Shown here: in pieces, positions 28,684-37,587 of the stretch
How positions within the stretch are numbered: position 1 is the first letter of the stretch
Layout: each line of letters begins with the position of its first letter
DNA from: Terrisporobacter petrolearius
Lineage (GTDB): Bacteria > Bacillota > Clostridia > Peptostreptococcales > Peptostreptococcaceae
NCBI RefSeq assembly: GCF_032598785.1
Contig: NZ_CP102984.1
Length of the DNA stretch: 64,000 nucleotides
Direction: 5' to 3' (one strand)
Notes under the pieces: model-generated
What the model was told of the DNA's origin: nothing
Databases searched by the model: none
What the model saw: only the letters and a program-made list of their open reading frames with translations
Position numbers and translations under genes: made by a program

Positions 28684-30432
28684 ATGAGAAGAAGAAATTT
28701 AAGATTATTTTTAATGACAACCATGCTATTGATAATGACGACGGCATTATCTTTTGCAGAAGAAGTTGATGTTGCAGCACAAAATGCAGGTAAATTTGGT
28801 TTATGGACTTTAATACCACCGCTAGTTGCAATTTCACTTGCTTTTATAACTAAAAATGTTATAGTATCTTTGGTTATAGGAATTATGTCAGGTGGATTTA
28901 TATTAAATATAACAGGAAACAATCCTTTTATGGCAGTGTTTTATTCATTTTTAGATTTAATTAAAAGAGCAGTGGAATCACTAGCAGATCCATGGAATGC
29001 AGGTATAATTCTTCAAGTTTTAGCAATAGGAGGAGTTATAAATTTAGTTGGGAAAATGGGTGGAGCAAAAGCCATAGCTGAAGCATTATCAAATAAAGCA
29101 AAAACAGCAAAAAGTGCTCAAATAATGACTTGGTTTGCAGGACTATTTGTATTCTTTGATGACTATGCAAACTCTTTAATAATAGGACCTATGATGAGAC
29201 CAGTTACAGACAAAATGAAAGTATCAAGAGAAAGATTAGCTTTTATAATAGATGCTACTGCAGCACCAGTTGCAGGTTTAGCAATTATTTCTACATGGAT
29301 AGGTTTAGAAGTTGGGCTTATAGGTACAGCATTTGAAAGTATAGGAGTTGAAACAAATGCATTTGGAGTATTTTTAAATACAATTCCATTTAGATTCTAT
29401 AATCTATTAATATTAGGGTTTATAGTAATGACAGCTTTACTTTTAAAAGATTTTGGACCTATGAGAAAAGCTGAGTTAGAATGTAGAAGAGGGAGTCAAA
29501 ATCTTACTTCAAACGAAGAAGTAAATAAAAATTTAAGTAAACATGATGATATGGAACCATTAGAGGGTGTTAAACTAAGTGTGTGGAATGCAATAATACC
29601 AATAGGAGCGTTGATAGTTGGAGCGTTATTTGCATTTTATTACAGTGGATATACTGCAATAATGGGAGGAGAAGATACTGCGGTAATTCAACTTATGCAA
29701 AACTCACCAGCATCATTTAATGCAATAAAAGAAGCTTTCTCGAATTCAGATGCATCTGTTGCTCTTTTCCAATCAGCTTTATTTGCAGGAATAGTTGCGA
29801 TGGTTATGGGTGTATGTAAAAAAATGTTTACTGTATCAGAAGCTTTAGATATCTGGGTGGATGGAATGAAAACATTAGTAATAACAGGTGTAATATTAAT
29901 ATGTGCATGGTCACTATCATCTGTAATAAAAGAGCTAGGAACAGCAAAATATTTAATTACATTATTATCAGGTTCCCTACCTCCATTTATAGTACCAAGT
30001 TTAATATTTGTTCTTGGGGCAATAATATCATTTGCAACTGGAACTTCTTATGGAACAATGGGGATACTTATGCCACTGGCTATACCTCTTGCATATTCAA
30101 TAAACCCAGAGATGTCTTATGTAATAGTTGCAACATCAGCAGTATTAACTGGAGCTATATTTGGAGATCATTGTTCGCCAATATCAGATACAACGATACT
30201 TTCATCAATGGGAGCTGGATGTAATCATATAGATCATGTTAGAACACAAATGCCTTATTCAATATTTGTTGGAGTTATTACTGTAGTGTTTGGATATATA
30301 CCAGCAGGATTTGGATTACCTGTTTATTTAATCTTACCACTATCATTTGTGGCAATGTTTATAGGAATACAAATACTTGGTAAGAGTGTAGAGGTTGAAG
30401 ATGTACAAGGAAATGAATTATTAGAAAATTAA
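28684..30432 (+). CDS. NhaC-family antiporter, probable lysine transporter (copy 2)
   Basis: This is a close paralogue of the gene at 24115, nearly identical through FFDDYANSLIIGPMMRPVTD and GDHCSPISDTTILSSMGAG. It is 582 residues and begins MRRRNLRLFLMTTMLL. The true start is ATG at 28684 with GGGGG 6 bases upstream; the frame is open from 28630, but that overlaps the riboswitch terminator. The lysine riboswitch implies lysine transport. The copies differ mainly in the cytoplasmic linker before the EPL-G-VKL segment. Confidence 0.88.
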   Translation: MRRRNLRLFLMTTMLLIMTTALSFAEEVDVAAQNAGKFGLWTLIPPLVAISLAFITKNVIVSLVIGIMSGGFILNITGNNPFMAVFYSFLDLIKRAVESLADPWNAGIILQVLAIGGVINLVGKMGGAKAIAEALSNKAKTAKSAQIMTWFAGLFVFFDDYANSLIIGPMMRPVTDKMKVSRERLAFIIDATAAPVAGLAIISTWIGLEVGLIGTAFESIGVETNAFGVFLNTIPFRFYNLLILGFIVMTALLLKDFGPMRKAELECRRGSQNLTSNEEVNKNLSKHDDMEPLEGVKLSVWNAIIPIGALIVGALFAFYYSGYTAIMGGEDTAVIQLMQNSPASFNAIKEAFSNSDASVALFQSALFAGIVAMVMGVCKKMFTVSEALDIWVDGMKTLVITGVILICAWSLSSVIKELGTAKYLITLLSGSLPPFIVPSLIFVLGAIISFATGTSYGTMGILMPLAIPLAYSINPEMSYVIVATSAVLTGAIFGDHCSPISDTTILSSMGAGCNHIDHVRTQMPYSIFVGVITVVFGYIPAGFGLPVYLILPLSFVAMFIGIQILGKSVEVEDVQGNELLEN

Positions 30433-30440
30433 TATTTATA

Positions 30441-30476
30441 AAAGACTTAAATAATGATGCATTTAAGTCTTTTTTT
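30441..30476 (+). terminator. terminator of NhaC copy 2
   Basis: AAAGACTTAAAT / ATTTAAGTCTTT stem followed by T residues. Confidence 0.88.
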
Positions 30477-30519
30477 ATGCAAATAATAAGTTATAGATTT
30501 TATAAAAGGAGAAATCACT

Positions 30520-31710
30520 ATGGCTTATGTGAATTTTAAAGAAGAAAATTATAAATTAAAGATTCAACTAGAAAAAAGGAAAAAGAATAATGAAAAAAAT
30601 TACAGTTATATTGTAAAGCATAAAAAGGAGATGACGGACTATAATCCTGATAATAGATATAGTTATGAAATTATAGAAAACGAATTCATTGGAAAAAAAG
30701 GATTGTTAGATGAAAAAGATTATTATAATATTTCTAATAAAGATATAATATGTGCAAACTTCAAAGATTGCACTTTTGCAAATACAAAATTTATAAATTG
30801 TAGAATAATAGGTTGTAAATTTTATGATTGTAAATTTATATTAGGTGGCGTTATTTTTGAAAATTGTATATTTATTATGGAAGATAATATAAAGTCACCA
30901 TCATTGAATAATACAACAAACTACTCTTGTGAATTCTATAATTGTGAGTTTTATAGTAAATTTAAGAATTGTGATTTATCATATTCAATATTTGAAAATT
31001 GTTTAATAAAAAATACTTCATTTGAAATATGCATGATGAAAAGTATGATAGCAAATAAATGTGAATTAAATAAAATAAAAATTTCTGATTGTGATTTAAG
31101 TGGATTTAAAACACACAAATGTTATATTCTAGATTTTGAATTTGATGATAAGTATAAAACTAAATTAGATGAAAAAACATTTTTTGACAAATTAGTAGAA
31201 ATTAAAAAAGATAGAGAAGAATACGAAGGGCTATATTTAACTTATCAGACTATAGCAGATAAATTTAAAGAAAATACTTTAGATAATAACTTTGGAGAGT
31301 ATTATTATTTATGCAAAAAAATTGAGTATAAAACCCTGAATCTGTTACCTAAAATAGAATCATTTTTGTATAGAATATTTTGTGGATATGGTGAAAGGCC
31401 TTTTAATGCACTATTTATGGGAATATTTTTAATACTAGTATTTGCATTTTTATATTTAATTGTTGGTTTAGATATTGATAACAATTATGTTATTTATAAT
31501 TTAGAAACATTTAAAAATTTAGATTTTATGAAATTTATTGAACACTACAATGAATCTTTAGCACTAAGCTCAGGGATATTTTTAGGTGTAGGGGGATATA
31601 GTAGTGAGCCAGTGCAAATATCATTGATGTTATCTAACATTGAAATGATATTTGGAACAGCAACAGTAGGAATTGGCATTGGTGCAATAGTAAGAAAAAT
31701 TATAAGATAA
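30520..31710 (+). CDS. pentapeptide-repeat protein with C-terminal channel-like membrane domain
   Basis: This is a 396-residue protein. A basic N-terminal region is followed, around residues 75-205, by pentapeptide-type repeats (ANFKDCTFANTKFINCRI, CKFYDCKF, CDLSYSIFENCLIKN), which form a right-handed beta helix. A linker follows, then a membrane helix (ALFMGIFLILVFAFLYLIVG) and a C-terminal segment LALSSGIFLGVGGYSSEP...MIFGTATVGIGIGAI. That segment resembles the pore loop and second helix of two-helix K+-channel domains, although the filter reads VGGYS instead of TVGYG. It may be a channel-like sensor; function is unproven. AAAGGAG precedes the ATG. It is a lone gene. Confidence 0.7.
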   Translation: MAYVNFKEENYKLKIQLEKRKKNNEKNYSYIVKHKKEMTDYNPDNRYSYEIIENEFIGKKGLLDEKDYYNISNKDIICANFKDCTFANTKFINCRIIGCKFYDCKFILGGVIFENCIFIMEDNIKSPSLNNTTNYSCEFYNCEFYSKFKNCDLSYSIFENCLIKNTSFEICMMKSMIANKCELNKIKISDCDLSGFKTHKCYILDFEFDDKYKTKLDEKTFFDKLVEIKKDREEYEGLYLTYQTIADKFKENTLDNNFGEYYYLCKKIEYKTLNLLPKIESFLYRIFCGYGERPFNALFMGIFLILVFAFLYLIVGLDIDNNYVIYNLETFKNLDFMKFIEHYNESLALSSGIFLGVGGYSSEPVQISLMLSNIEMIFGTATVGIGIGAIVRKIIR

Positions 31711-31875
31711 TATCTATGAAAAAAAAGGAAATTTACCGTATAATATAGTATTTATATATATTAATATTTTGTAATATTCTTACTATTAAATAATATATTT
31801 CAAGTATATTAATTATATGAATAATGTATATTAAAATGATTTTGAAATTCTATTTACACATTAAGGGGTGGTATC

Positions 31876-32967
31876 TTGAATAATACAGAGTTGTTAAAGA
31901 AAAACATAACTAAATCTGAAGATTTAAATTTATACATGAATCTAACAAAAGATGAAAAAATAAAAATGAATGATATACTTGAAAAATATCCTATGTCTAT
32001 TACACCTTATTATTTATCTTTAATTGATTTTGATGACCCAAATGATCCTATAAAGAAAATGTGCATACCTTCTATAGAAGAAACTGATTTAAGTGGAAGT
32101 TTTGATACAAGTGGAGAAGCAAATAATACTGTTATTACAGGAATGCAACACAAATACGAACAAACTGTAATAGTTCTATCGACAAATCACTGTGCAATGT
32201 ATTGTAGACATTGCTTTAGAAAACGTTTAGTAGGTTTATCAGATGAAGAGATAGCTACACATTTTGAAGAAATGTTAGAATATATTAAAAAAAATGAAAA
32301 AATAAGTAATGTGCTAATTTCTGGAGGGGATTCATTTTTAAATAGTAATACTAAAATTGAAAAATTATTAGAAGCATTATGTGATATTTCTCATATTGAT
32401 TTAATTAGATTTGGAACAAGAATTCCTGTAGTTTATCCTGAGAGAATAACAAGAGATAATGGAGTTAAAGAGATACTTAGCAAATATGGTCAAAAAAAAC
32501 AAATTTATGTAGTAACTCAGTTTAACCATCCTAGAGAAGTAACTAAGGAAGCTACTGAGGCAATAAAATATTTAAGAGGTGCTGGTGTTATAGTAAAAAA
32601 TCAAACAGTTTTGTTAAGAGGAGTCAATGATAGTATTGAGGTTCTTGGAGAGTTGCTAAAAAAAGTTACTTCTATTGGGATAGTACCATATTATATATTT
32701 CAGTGTAGACCAGTTACAGGTGTAAAAAATCAATTTCAAGTGCCCCTTAAAGAAGGTATTGATATAGTAGAAGGAGCTAAAAGCTTGCAAAATGGCCAAG
32801 GTAAATGTTTTAAATATTGCTTGTCTACAACGAGGGGGAAAATTGAAATAATAGGAAAAACAGAAGAAAATCATATGGTATTTAAATTTCATCAAGCGAA
32901 ATACAAAGAGGATAGAGCAAGAATATTTATAGAAAAAGTTGATGATAATCAAACCTGGATATATTAA
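31876..32967 (+). CDS. KamA-family radical SAM protein (lysine 2,3-aminomutase-like)
   Basis: This is a radical SAM enzyme. The [4Fe-4S]-SAM motif CAMYCRHCFRKRLVG is typical of the KamA/EpmB/glutamate 2,3-aminomutase family, as are NVLISGGDSFLN and VVTQFNHPREVT. The protein is 363 residues, shorter than clostridial KamA of about 416. It ends in a basic domain with YCLSTTRGKIEI. PLP binding is expected in the C-terminal half, but I cannot place the lysine with confidence. The likely start is TTG at 31876 behind AAGGGGTGG. No beta-lysine acetyltransferase gene is adjacent, so substrate is uncertain. Confidence 0.85.
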   Translation: MNNTELLKKNITKSEDLNLYMNLTKDEKIKMNDILEKYPMSITPYYLSLIDFDDPNDPIKKMCIPSIEETDLSGSFDTSGEANNTVITGMQHKYEQTVIVLSTNHCAMYCRHCFRKRLVGLSDEEIATHFEEMLEYIKKNEKISNVLISGGDSFLNSNTKIEKLLEALCDISHIDLIRFGTRIPVVYPERITRDNGVKEILSKYGQKKQIYVVTQFNHPREVTKEATEAIKYLRGAGVIVKNQTVLLRGVNDSIEVLGELLKKVTSIGIVPYYIFQCRPVTGVKNQFQVPLKEGIDIVEGAKSLQNGQGKCFKYCLSTTRGKIEIIGKTEENHMVFKFHQAKYKEDRARIFIEKVDDNQTWIY

Positions 32968-32986
32968 AATATTTAATTGTAACTGA

Positions 32987-33031
32987 CATCATTTAAAAAG
33001 TATATATTTCTTTTTAAATGATGTTTTATTT
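32987..33031 (+). terminator. terminator of the KamA-like gene
   Basis: CATCATTTAAAAAG / CTTTTTAAATGATG stem followed by TTTTATTTTT. Confidence 0.85.
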
Positions 33032-33200
33032 TTACATCAAGCAAATATAATATAAAAAAATATAGCAATATATTACTATACATAAAAACTTAAGATGCTT
33101 TATAATGTAACTATAAGAAGTGTATTTATTAAATAAAAAAATTTAATATTATATTAAGCAACTTTCTTATATAAAATAGAAAGGAGCGTTAATATTTGTC

Positions 33201-33554
33201 ATGCCAAGTAATAAAAATAAGAACGTTAATCCTTATATTACCAAATCAATAAAATATATTAATCAAAATTTAAAGAAAAAAATGACAATTAACGAAATTT
33301 GTCAGTATATTAACTTATCTAAATATTATTTTTCACGAATGTTCAAAAATGAGATCGGTGTAACTCCATATAGGTATATAATGAATTGTAAAATAGAGGC
33401 TATAAAAGAAGATTTATCTGATGGAGTAGACATAAACACCATAGTAAGTAAATACGAGTTTTACGATTTAAGTCATCTTAATAAGAATTTCATAAAAGTA
33501 TATGGAATAACACCGCTGGAATATCAAGAATCCTGTAAGTTAAAAAATAAATAA
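33201..33554 (+). CDS. stand-alone AraC-type DNA-binding domain protein
   Basis: This 117-residue protein consists almost only of the double helix-turn-helix AraC/XylS domain: MTINEICQYINLSKYYFSRM for the first HTH and GITPLEYQ near the end. No ligand-binding domain is attached, unlike most family members. AAGGAG is 14 bases upstream of the ATG, so the exact start is uncertain. It lies just ahead of the iron alcohol dehydrogenase and may regulate that gene; this is inferred from position. Confidence 0.8.
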   Translation: MPSNKNKNVNPYITKSIKYINQNLKKKMTINEICQYINLSKYYFSRMFKNEIGVTPYRYIMNCKIEAIKEDLSDGVDINTIVSKYEFYDLSHLNKNFIKVYGITPLEYQESCKLKNK

Positions 33555-33630
33555 TTTTTATTTCAAATGCCAAGTTATTATGTAGCTATCTACATATATA
33601 ATAAAATTATTTTTAGGAGGTTTTAATAAT

Positions 33631-34779
33631 ATGGCTTTTACATTTTATATGCCAAGTGTTAGTTTAATGGGACCAGGATGTTCAGACAATTTACCAGAGG
33701 AAATAAAATCAAGAGGATTTAAAAAAGCTTTAATAGTTTGTGGAAAAAGATCTGCTAGTAGTTCGGAATTTAAAGGAATAACTGACAATTTAGAAGCTAA
33801 TGGTGTAGAATTTGTTGTATATCCTGGTTCTCAACCAAATCCTACTGTCACTAATGTAATGGATGGAGTTAAGGTACTTAAGGACAATGGATGTGATTTT
33901 GTTATATCTTATGGTGGAGGATCTCCACATGATTGTGCAAAAGGTATAGCTTTAGTTGCCACTAATGGTGGAAATATAAAAGATTATGAAGGTGTTCACG
34001 TATCTAAAAATCCTCAACTTCCACTTATAGCAATAAATACTACAGCTGGTACTGCATCAGAAATGACTATATTCTCTATAATTACTGACGAAGAAAGACA
34101 TGTTAAAATGGCAATAGTTGATAAACATGTTAACCCAATTCTTGCAATAAATGATCCTAATTTAATGGTTAGTATGCCTGCTTCTTTAACTGCTGCTACA
34201 GGAATGGATGCTTTAACTCATGCTATTGAAGCTTATGTATCTACTGCTGCTACTCCAGTTACAGATGCTTGTGCACAAAAAGCTATTGAACTTATTAGTA
34301 ATTATTTAAGAGATGCAGTTGCTGATGGAGATAATATGGAAGCAAGAGATAAAATGGCTTATGCTGAATTCTTAGCAGGTATGGCATTTAATAATGCTTC
34401 TCTTGGATATGTTCATGCAATAGCTCATCAATATGGTGGATTCTATAACCTACCACATGGTGTATGTAATGCTATATTACTTCCTGCTGTTCAAGAGTTT
34501 AATGCTAAAGTTGCTGCTAAGCAATTAAAGGACTGTGCTAAATTTATGGGCGTAGATGTATCAGGAATGAATGATGATGAAGGTGCCGCTGCTTGTATAG
34601 CTGCAATAAGAAAATTATCTGTTGATGTTAATATACCTAAAGGATTTGCAGAACTTGGAGCTAAGGAAAAAGATTTTGATATATTAGCTACTAATGCACT
34701 AAAAGATGCCTGTGGAGCTACTAATCCACTTCAAGCTACTCATGATGAAATAAAAGCTATATTAGCAAAGGTTATGTAA
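33631..34779 (+). CDS. iron-containing alcohol dehydrogenase
   Basis: This is a group III NAD(P)H alcohol dehydrogenase, 382 residues. The nucleotide-binding GGGSPHDCAKGIA, the family signature TTAGTASEMTIFSII and the iron ligands in ALTHAIEAYV, YVHAIAHQYGGFYNLPHG are all present. The fold resembles 1,3-propanediol or butanol dehydrogenases; substrate is not determinable here. The codon use favours GCT, GCA and GTT more than its neighbours, and TTAGGAGG is a strong ribosome site, which together suggest high expression. It has its own terminator. Confidence 0.93.
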   Translation: MAFTFYMPSVSLMGPGCSDNLPEEIKSRGFKKALIVCGKRSASSSEFKGITDNLEANGVEFVVYPGSQPNPTVTNVMDGVKVLKDNGCDFVISYGGGSPHDCAKGIALVATNGGNIKDYEGVHVSKNPQLPLIAINTTAGTASEMTIFSIITDEERHVKMAIVDKHVNPILAINDPNLMVSMPASLTAATGMDALTHAIEAYVSTAATPVTDACAQKAIELISNYLRDAVADGDNMEARDKMAYAEFLAGMAFNNASLGYVHAIAHQYGGFYNLPHGVCNAILLPAVQEFNAKVAAKQLKDCAKFMGVDVSGMNDDEGAAACIAAIRKLSVDVNIPKGFAELGAKEKDFDILATNALKDACGATNPLQATHDEIKAILAKVM

Positions 34780-34840
34780 TTAGCATCAAAGTTATTTGAT
34801 TTTTATAGGATTGCATATGTAAATTAATATTTTTATACAA

Positions 34841-34886
34841 TAAGCTATAATTGATAGGTGAAATCTATCAGTTATAGCTATTTTAT
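34841..34886 (+). terminator. terminator of the alcohol dehydrogenase
   Basis: TAAGCTATAATTGATAG / CTATCAGTTATAGCTA stem followed by TTTTATT. The rest of the gap to 35099 has no further recognisable feature. Confidence 0.8.
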
Positions 34887-35099
34887 TGTGTATTAATAAT
34901 AAAATATATGTTTAATAAATTACAACTAAATTATAATAAGATTTCTAATAATAATGAGCAAGCTTATAAAATGTGTATATTTTGTATAATAATATTTTAA
35001 ATAAGACATAATGTTGTCATATTAATAGTGATATTATTAAATCAAAAGGAGATGACTTATATTGAAAAGTACAAAGTATGATAATAGTGGAGAAATAAA

Positions 35100-36041
35100 A
35101 TGAAAATTAATAGATTAACTGAAATTATTTTAATACTTTTAAATAAGAAAAAAATAACAGCAAAAGAATTATCAGATAAATTTCAAGTATCAACTAGAAC
35201 TATATACAGAGATATAGAAACTTTATCCTTGTCTGGAGTACCAGTTTACATGAGTAAAGGTAAGAATGGAGGAATTAGTTTATTAGAAGATTTTTCTATA
35301 AATAAAACTTTATTGTCTGATAATGATAAGGAAAGTATAACATTGGCACTCAAAGCTCTGTCTACTATTGAATATCCAGATATAAATTTTGTAATTAATA
35401 AGGTTGGATTTATAAATGCCAAACATAACCATGATAATTGGATAGACATAGATTTATCAAGGTGGGGAAGCAAAACATATGAAGACGATAAATTTGATAA
35501 GATAAAATATGCAATTTTAAATGGCAAATTAGTAGAATTTAGTTATGTCAATAGTTTATCCAATATATCTAAGAGAATTATCGAACCAATTAAACTCATC
35601 TATAAAGGGCAAAGTTGGTATTTATATGGATATTGTAGATTAAAAGAAGACTTTAGATTATTTAGAATAAGTAGAATAAAAGATTTTAAGGTAAATAAAG
35701 AGAGTTTTACAAAATGGAATTTAAAAAAGCAAGAAATGAATTATTTAAAAAAACAAGTAAGGAATAAGGATGAAAATAAAGCTTTTAATACTGTTAAGGT
35801 AAAATTAGAAGTTAAAAAAGAGGTTTTATATAGAGTATTTGATGAATTTGACAAAGAATCAATTATTGAGAATGAAAATGGAAATTACCAAGTAACTATG
35901 GAATATCCAGAGAATGAATGGTTATATGGGTATATACTATCTTTTGGATTCTACGCTAAAGTTATTGAGCCATTACATATAAAAAATATAATTATAGAAA
36001 AAATGAAAAAAGCTTTAAAAATGTACAATAAAAATATTTAA
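35100..36041 (+). CDS. WYL-domain transcriptional regulator (YafY type)
   Basis: This is a 313-residue helix-turn-helix regulator. The N-terminal HTH_11 reads KKITAKELSDKFQVSTRTIYRDIETL. A central WYL domain has LVEFSYVNSLS and SWYLYGYCRLKEDFRLFRI, followed by the WCX C-terminal extension ending YNKNI. WYL domains are thought to bind nucleic acid or nucleotide-type ligands. It precedes the GyrI-like and GNAT genes by short gaps (29 and 13 bases), so it is likely the regulator of that three-gene operon. Confidence 0.88.
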   Translation: MKINRLTEIILILLNKKKITAKELSDKFQVSTRTIYRDIETLSLSGVPVYMSKGKNGGISLLEDFSINKTLLSDNDKESITLALKALSTIEYPDINFVINKVGFINAKHNHDNWIDIDLSRWGSKTYEDDKFDKIKYAILNGKLVEFSYVNSLSNISKRIIEPIKLIYKGQSWYLYGYCRLKEDFRLFRISRIKDFKVNKESFTKWNLKKQEMNYLKKQVRNKDENKAFNTVKVKLEVKKEVLYRVFDEFDKESIIENENGNYQVTMEYPENEWLYGYILSFGFYAKVIEPLHIKNIIIEKMKKALKMYNKNI

Positions 36042-36070
36042 TATAAATTTAAGAAAAAGGAAGATTTGTT

Positions 36071-36694
36071 ATGAAATATGAATGGAGAAAAAAAGAAAAA
36101 CAATATTATTTGCCAAAAGCAAAACCTGAAGTTATAAAAATGGAAAAATTTAAATTTATACAAATAAAGGGAAATGGAAATCCAAACGGTGATGAATTCT
36201 CAGAGAAGGTAGGAGCCTTATATTCAATAGCTTATGCAATAAAAATGATGCCTAAAAAAGGTATAACTCCACAAGGGTACTTTGATTACACTGTATATCC
36301 ATTAGAAGGAATATGGGGTTTGGATGAAGAAGGTAGGAAAAAAGATATACTTGATAAAAATAATTTAGTATATAACATAATGATTAGGCAACCTGATTTT
36401 GTAAATAAACAGGTTTTTGACTTGGCAGTTGATCTTACTAAGAAGAAAAAATTTAATAAGTACTTAGATGAAATAAAATTTGATTATATAGATGAAGGTA
36501 TGTGTGTTCAAATGATGCATATAGGATCTTTTGATGAAGAATACAAAACATTTGAAATTATGAAAGAATTTTGTAGCGATAATAAACTATCAATAAAAGA
36601 TAAAAGCCATAGAGAAATTTATATATCTGACTTTAGAAAAACTTCACCAGAAAAACTGAAAACAGTTTTGAGATATATGGTAGAACATAATTAA
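36071..36694 (+). CDS. GyrI-like small-molecule-binding domain protein
   Basis: This is a 207-residue GyrI/BmrR-C (SHS2 or Cass2-like) domain protein. The N-terminal KFKFIQIKGNGNPNGDEFSE begins the domain. GIWGLDEEG, MIRQPDFVN, DEGMCVQMMHIGSF and SHREIYISDFRKTSPEKLKT are typical of this branch. Relatives bind or hydrolyse small, often toxic, organic compounds. AAGGAAG precedes the ATG. It is the middle gene of the WYL-GyrI-GNAT group. Confidence 0.85.
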   Translation: MKYEWRKKEKQYYLPKAKPEVIKMEKFKFIQIKGNGNPNGDEFSEKVGALYSIAYAIKMMPKKGITPQGYFDYTVYPLEGIWGLDEEGRKKDILDKNNLVYNIMIRQPDFVNKQVFDLAVDLTKKKKFNKYLDEIKFDYIDEGMCVQMMHIGSFDEEYKTFEIMKEFCSDNKLSIKDKSHREIYISDFRKTSPEKLKTVLRYMVEHN

Positions 36695-36707
36695 GGAGGT
36701 ATTTACA

Positions 36708-37463
36708 TTGGATTTTATAGATATAGATTTGGAAAATATAAATAGAGAACATATATGTTGTGCCATCTCTGATAAAAAAGGAGAGTGTCAGGTATCATCA
36801 AAAAAAGCTTGGCTAAAGGAAAGGTTAAAAGATAATATAGTATTTAAGAAAGGTGACGTTAGAGGGAAAATATTTATCGAATATATACCTTCTGAAAATG
36901 CTTGGTGTTCAATTATTGCAGATAATTATATGTTTATAAATTGTTTTTGGGTGTCTGGAAAATATAAAGGACAAGGTATAGGTAGTGAGTTATTAGAAGA
37001 ATGTATAAAAGACAGTAAGTTAAAGGGGAAAAAAGGTTTAATAGTACTATCATCAGATAAAAAGAAGCCATTTTTATCTGATAAAAAATATTTTGTAAAT
37101 AAGGGGTTTTTAGTGGCTGACACTGCAAAGCCTTATTTTGAATTATTATATTTACCTTTTGAAGAAAGTGAATTTATACCCAAATTTAAAAATACAGTAA
37201 AAGAAGAGTGTATAAATGAAAAAGGATTTGTTTTATATTACTCACATCAATGTCCTTTTACGTCTAAATATGTATCTATTATAAAGGACTATACAAAGGA
37301 AAAAGGTATTGATTTGCATACGATTAGATATGAAAACAAAGTTCAAGCGCAAAATGCTCCAACTCCATTCACTACATATAGTTTATATTATAATGGGAAG
37401 TTTATAACCCATGAAATTCTAAGTAGTAAGAAGTTTGATCATATATTTAGTATTATAAAGTAA
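36708..37463 (+). CDS. GNAT acetyltransferase fused to YoaP-like thioredoxin-fold domain
   Basis: This is a 251-residue two-domain protein. The N-terminal GNAT fold has the acetyl-CoA loop GKYKGQGIGSELLEECI. The C-terminal YoaP-like domain has a CPFT motif in SHQCPFTSKYV, suggestive of a thioredoxin-type fold. The start is TTG at 36708: AAGGAGG lies 9 bases upstream and no ATG fits. The fusion is known in the Bacillus YoaP family. The substrate is unknown, and the neighbours suggest small-molecule resistance or detoxification. Confidence 0.85.
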   Translation: MDFIDIDLENINREHICCAISDKKGECQVSSKKAWLKERLKDNIVFKKGDVRGKIFIEYIPSENAWCSIIADNYMFINCFWVSGKYKGQGIGSELLEECIKDSKLKGKKGLIVLSSDKKKPFLSDKKYFVNKGFLVADTAKPYFELLYLPFEESEFIPKFKNTVKEECINEKGFVLYYSHQCPFTSKYVSIIKDYTKEKGIDLHTIRYENKVQAQNAPTPFTTYSLYYNGKFITHEILSSKKFDHIFSIIK

Positions 37464-37521
37464 ATAGAAATAAAGTATTAAGATTAGATTTAGTAGAAGA
37501 TTTATTAATATGCTTAATAAA

Positions 37522-37578
37522 AAAGAGTAGTAACTTTTATTGGATAAACTACAATATAAAGTTTACTACTCTTTATAA
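37522..37578 (-). terminator. terminator between the YoaP-like and DUF362 genes
   Basis: AAGAGTAGTAAC...GTTTACTACTCTT makes a long stem with one mismatch and a T6 tail on the - strand. Confidence 0.75.
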
Positions 37579-37587
37579 ATATAAATT

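Noticed and set aside
29901..30224. 107-codon + strand frame inside NhaC copy 2
   Set aside because: It is the shifted frame of a well-conserved gene; its composition (many Asn, Ile, Cys) is typical of shadow frames.
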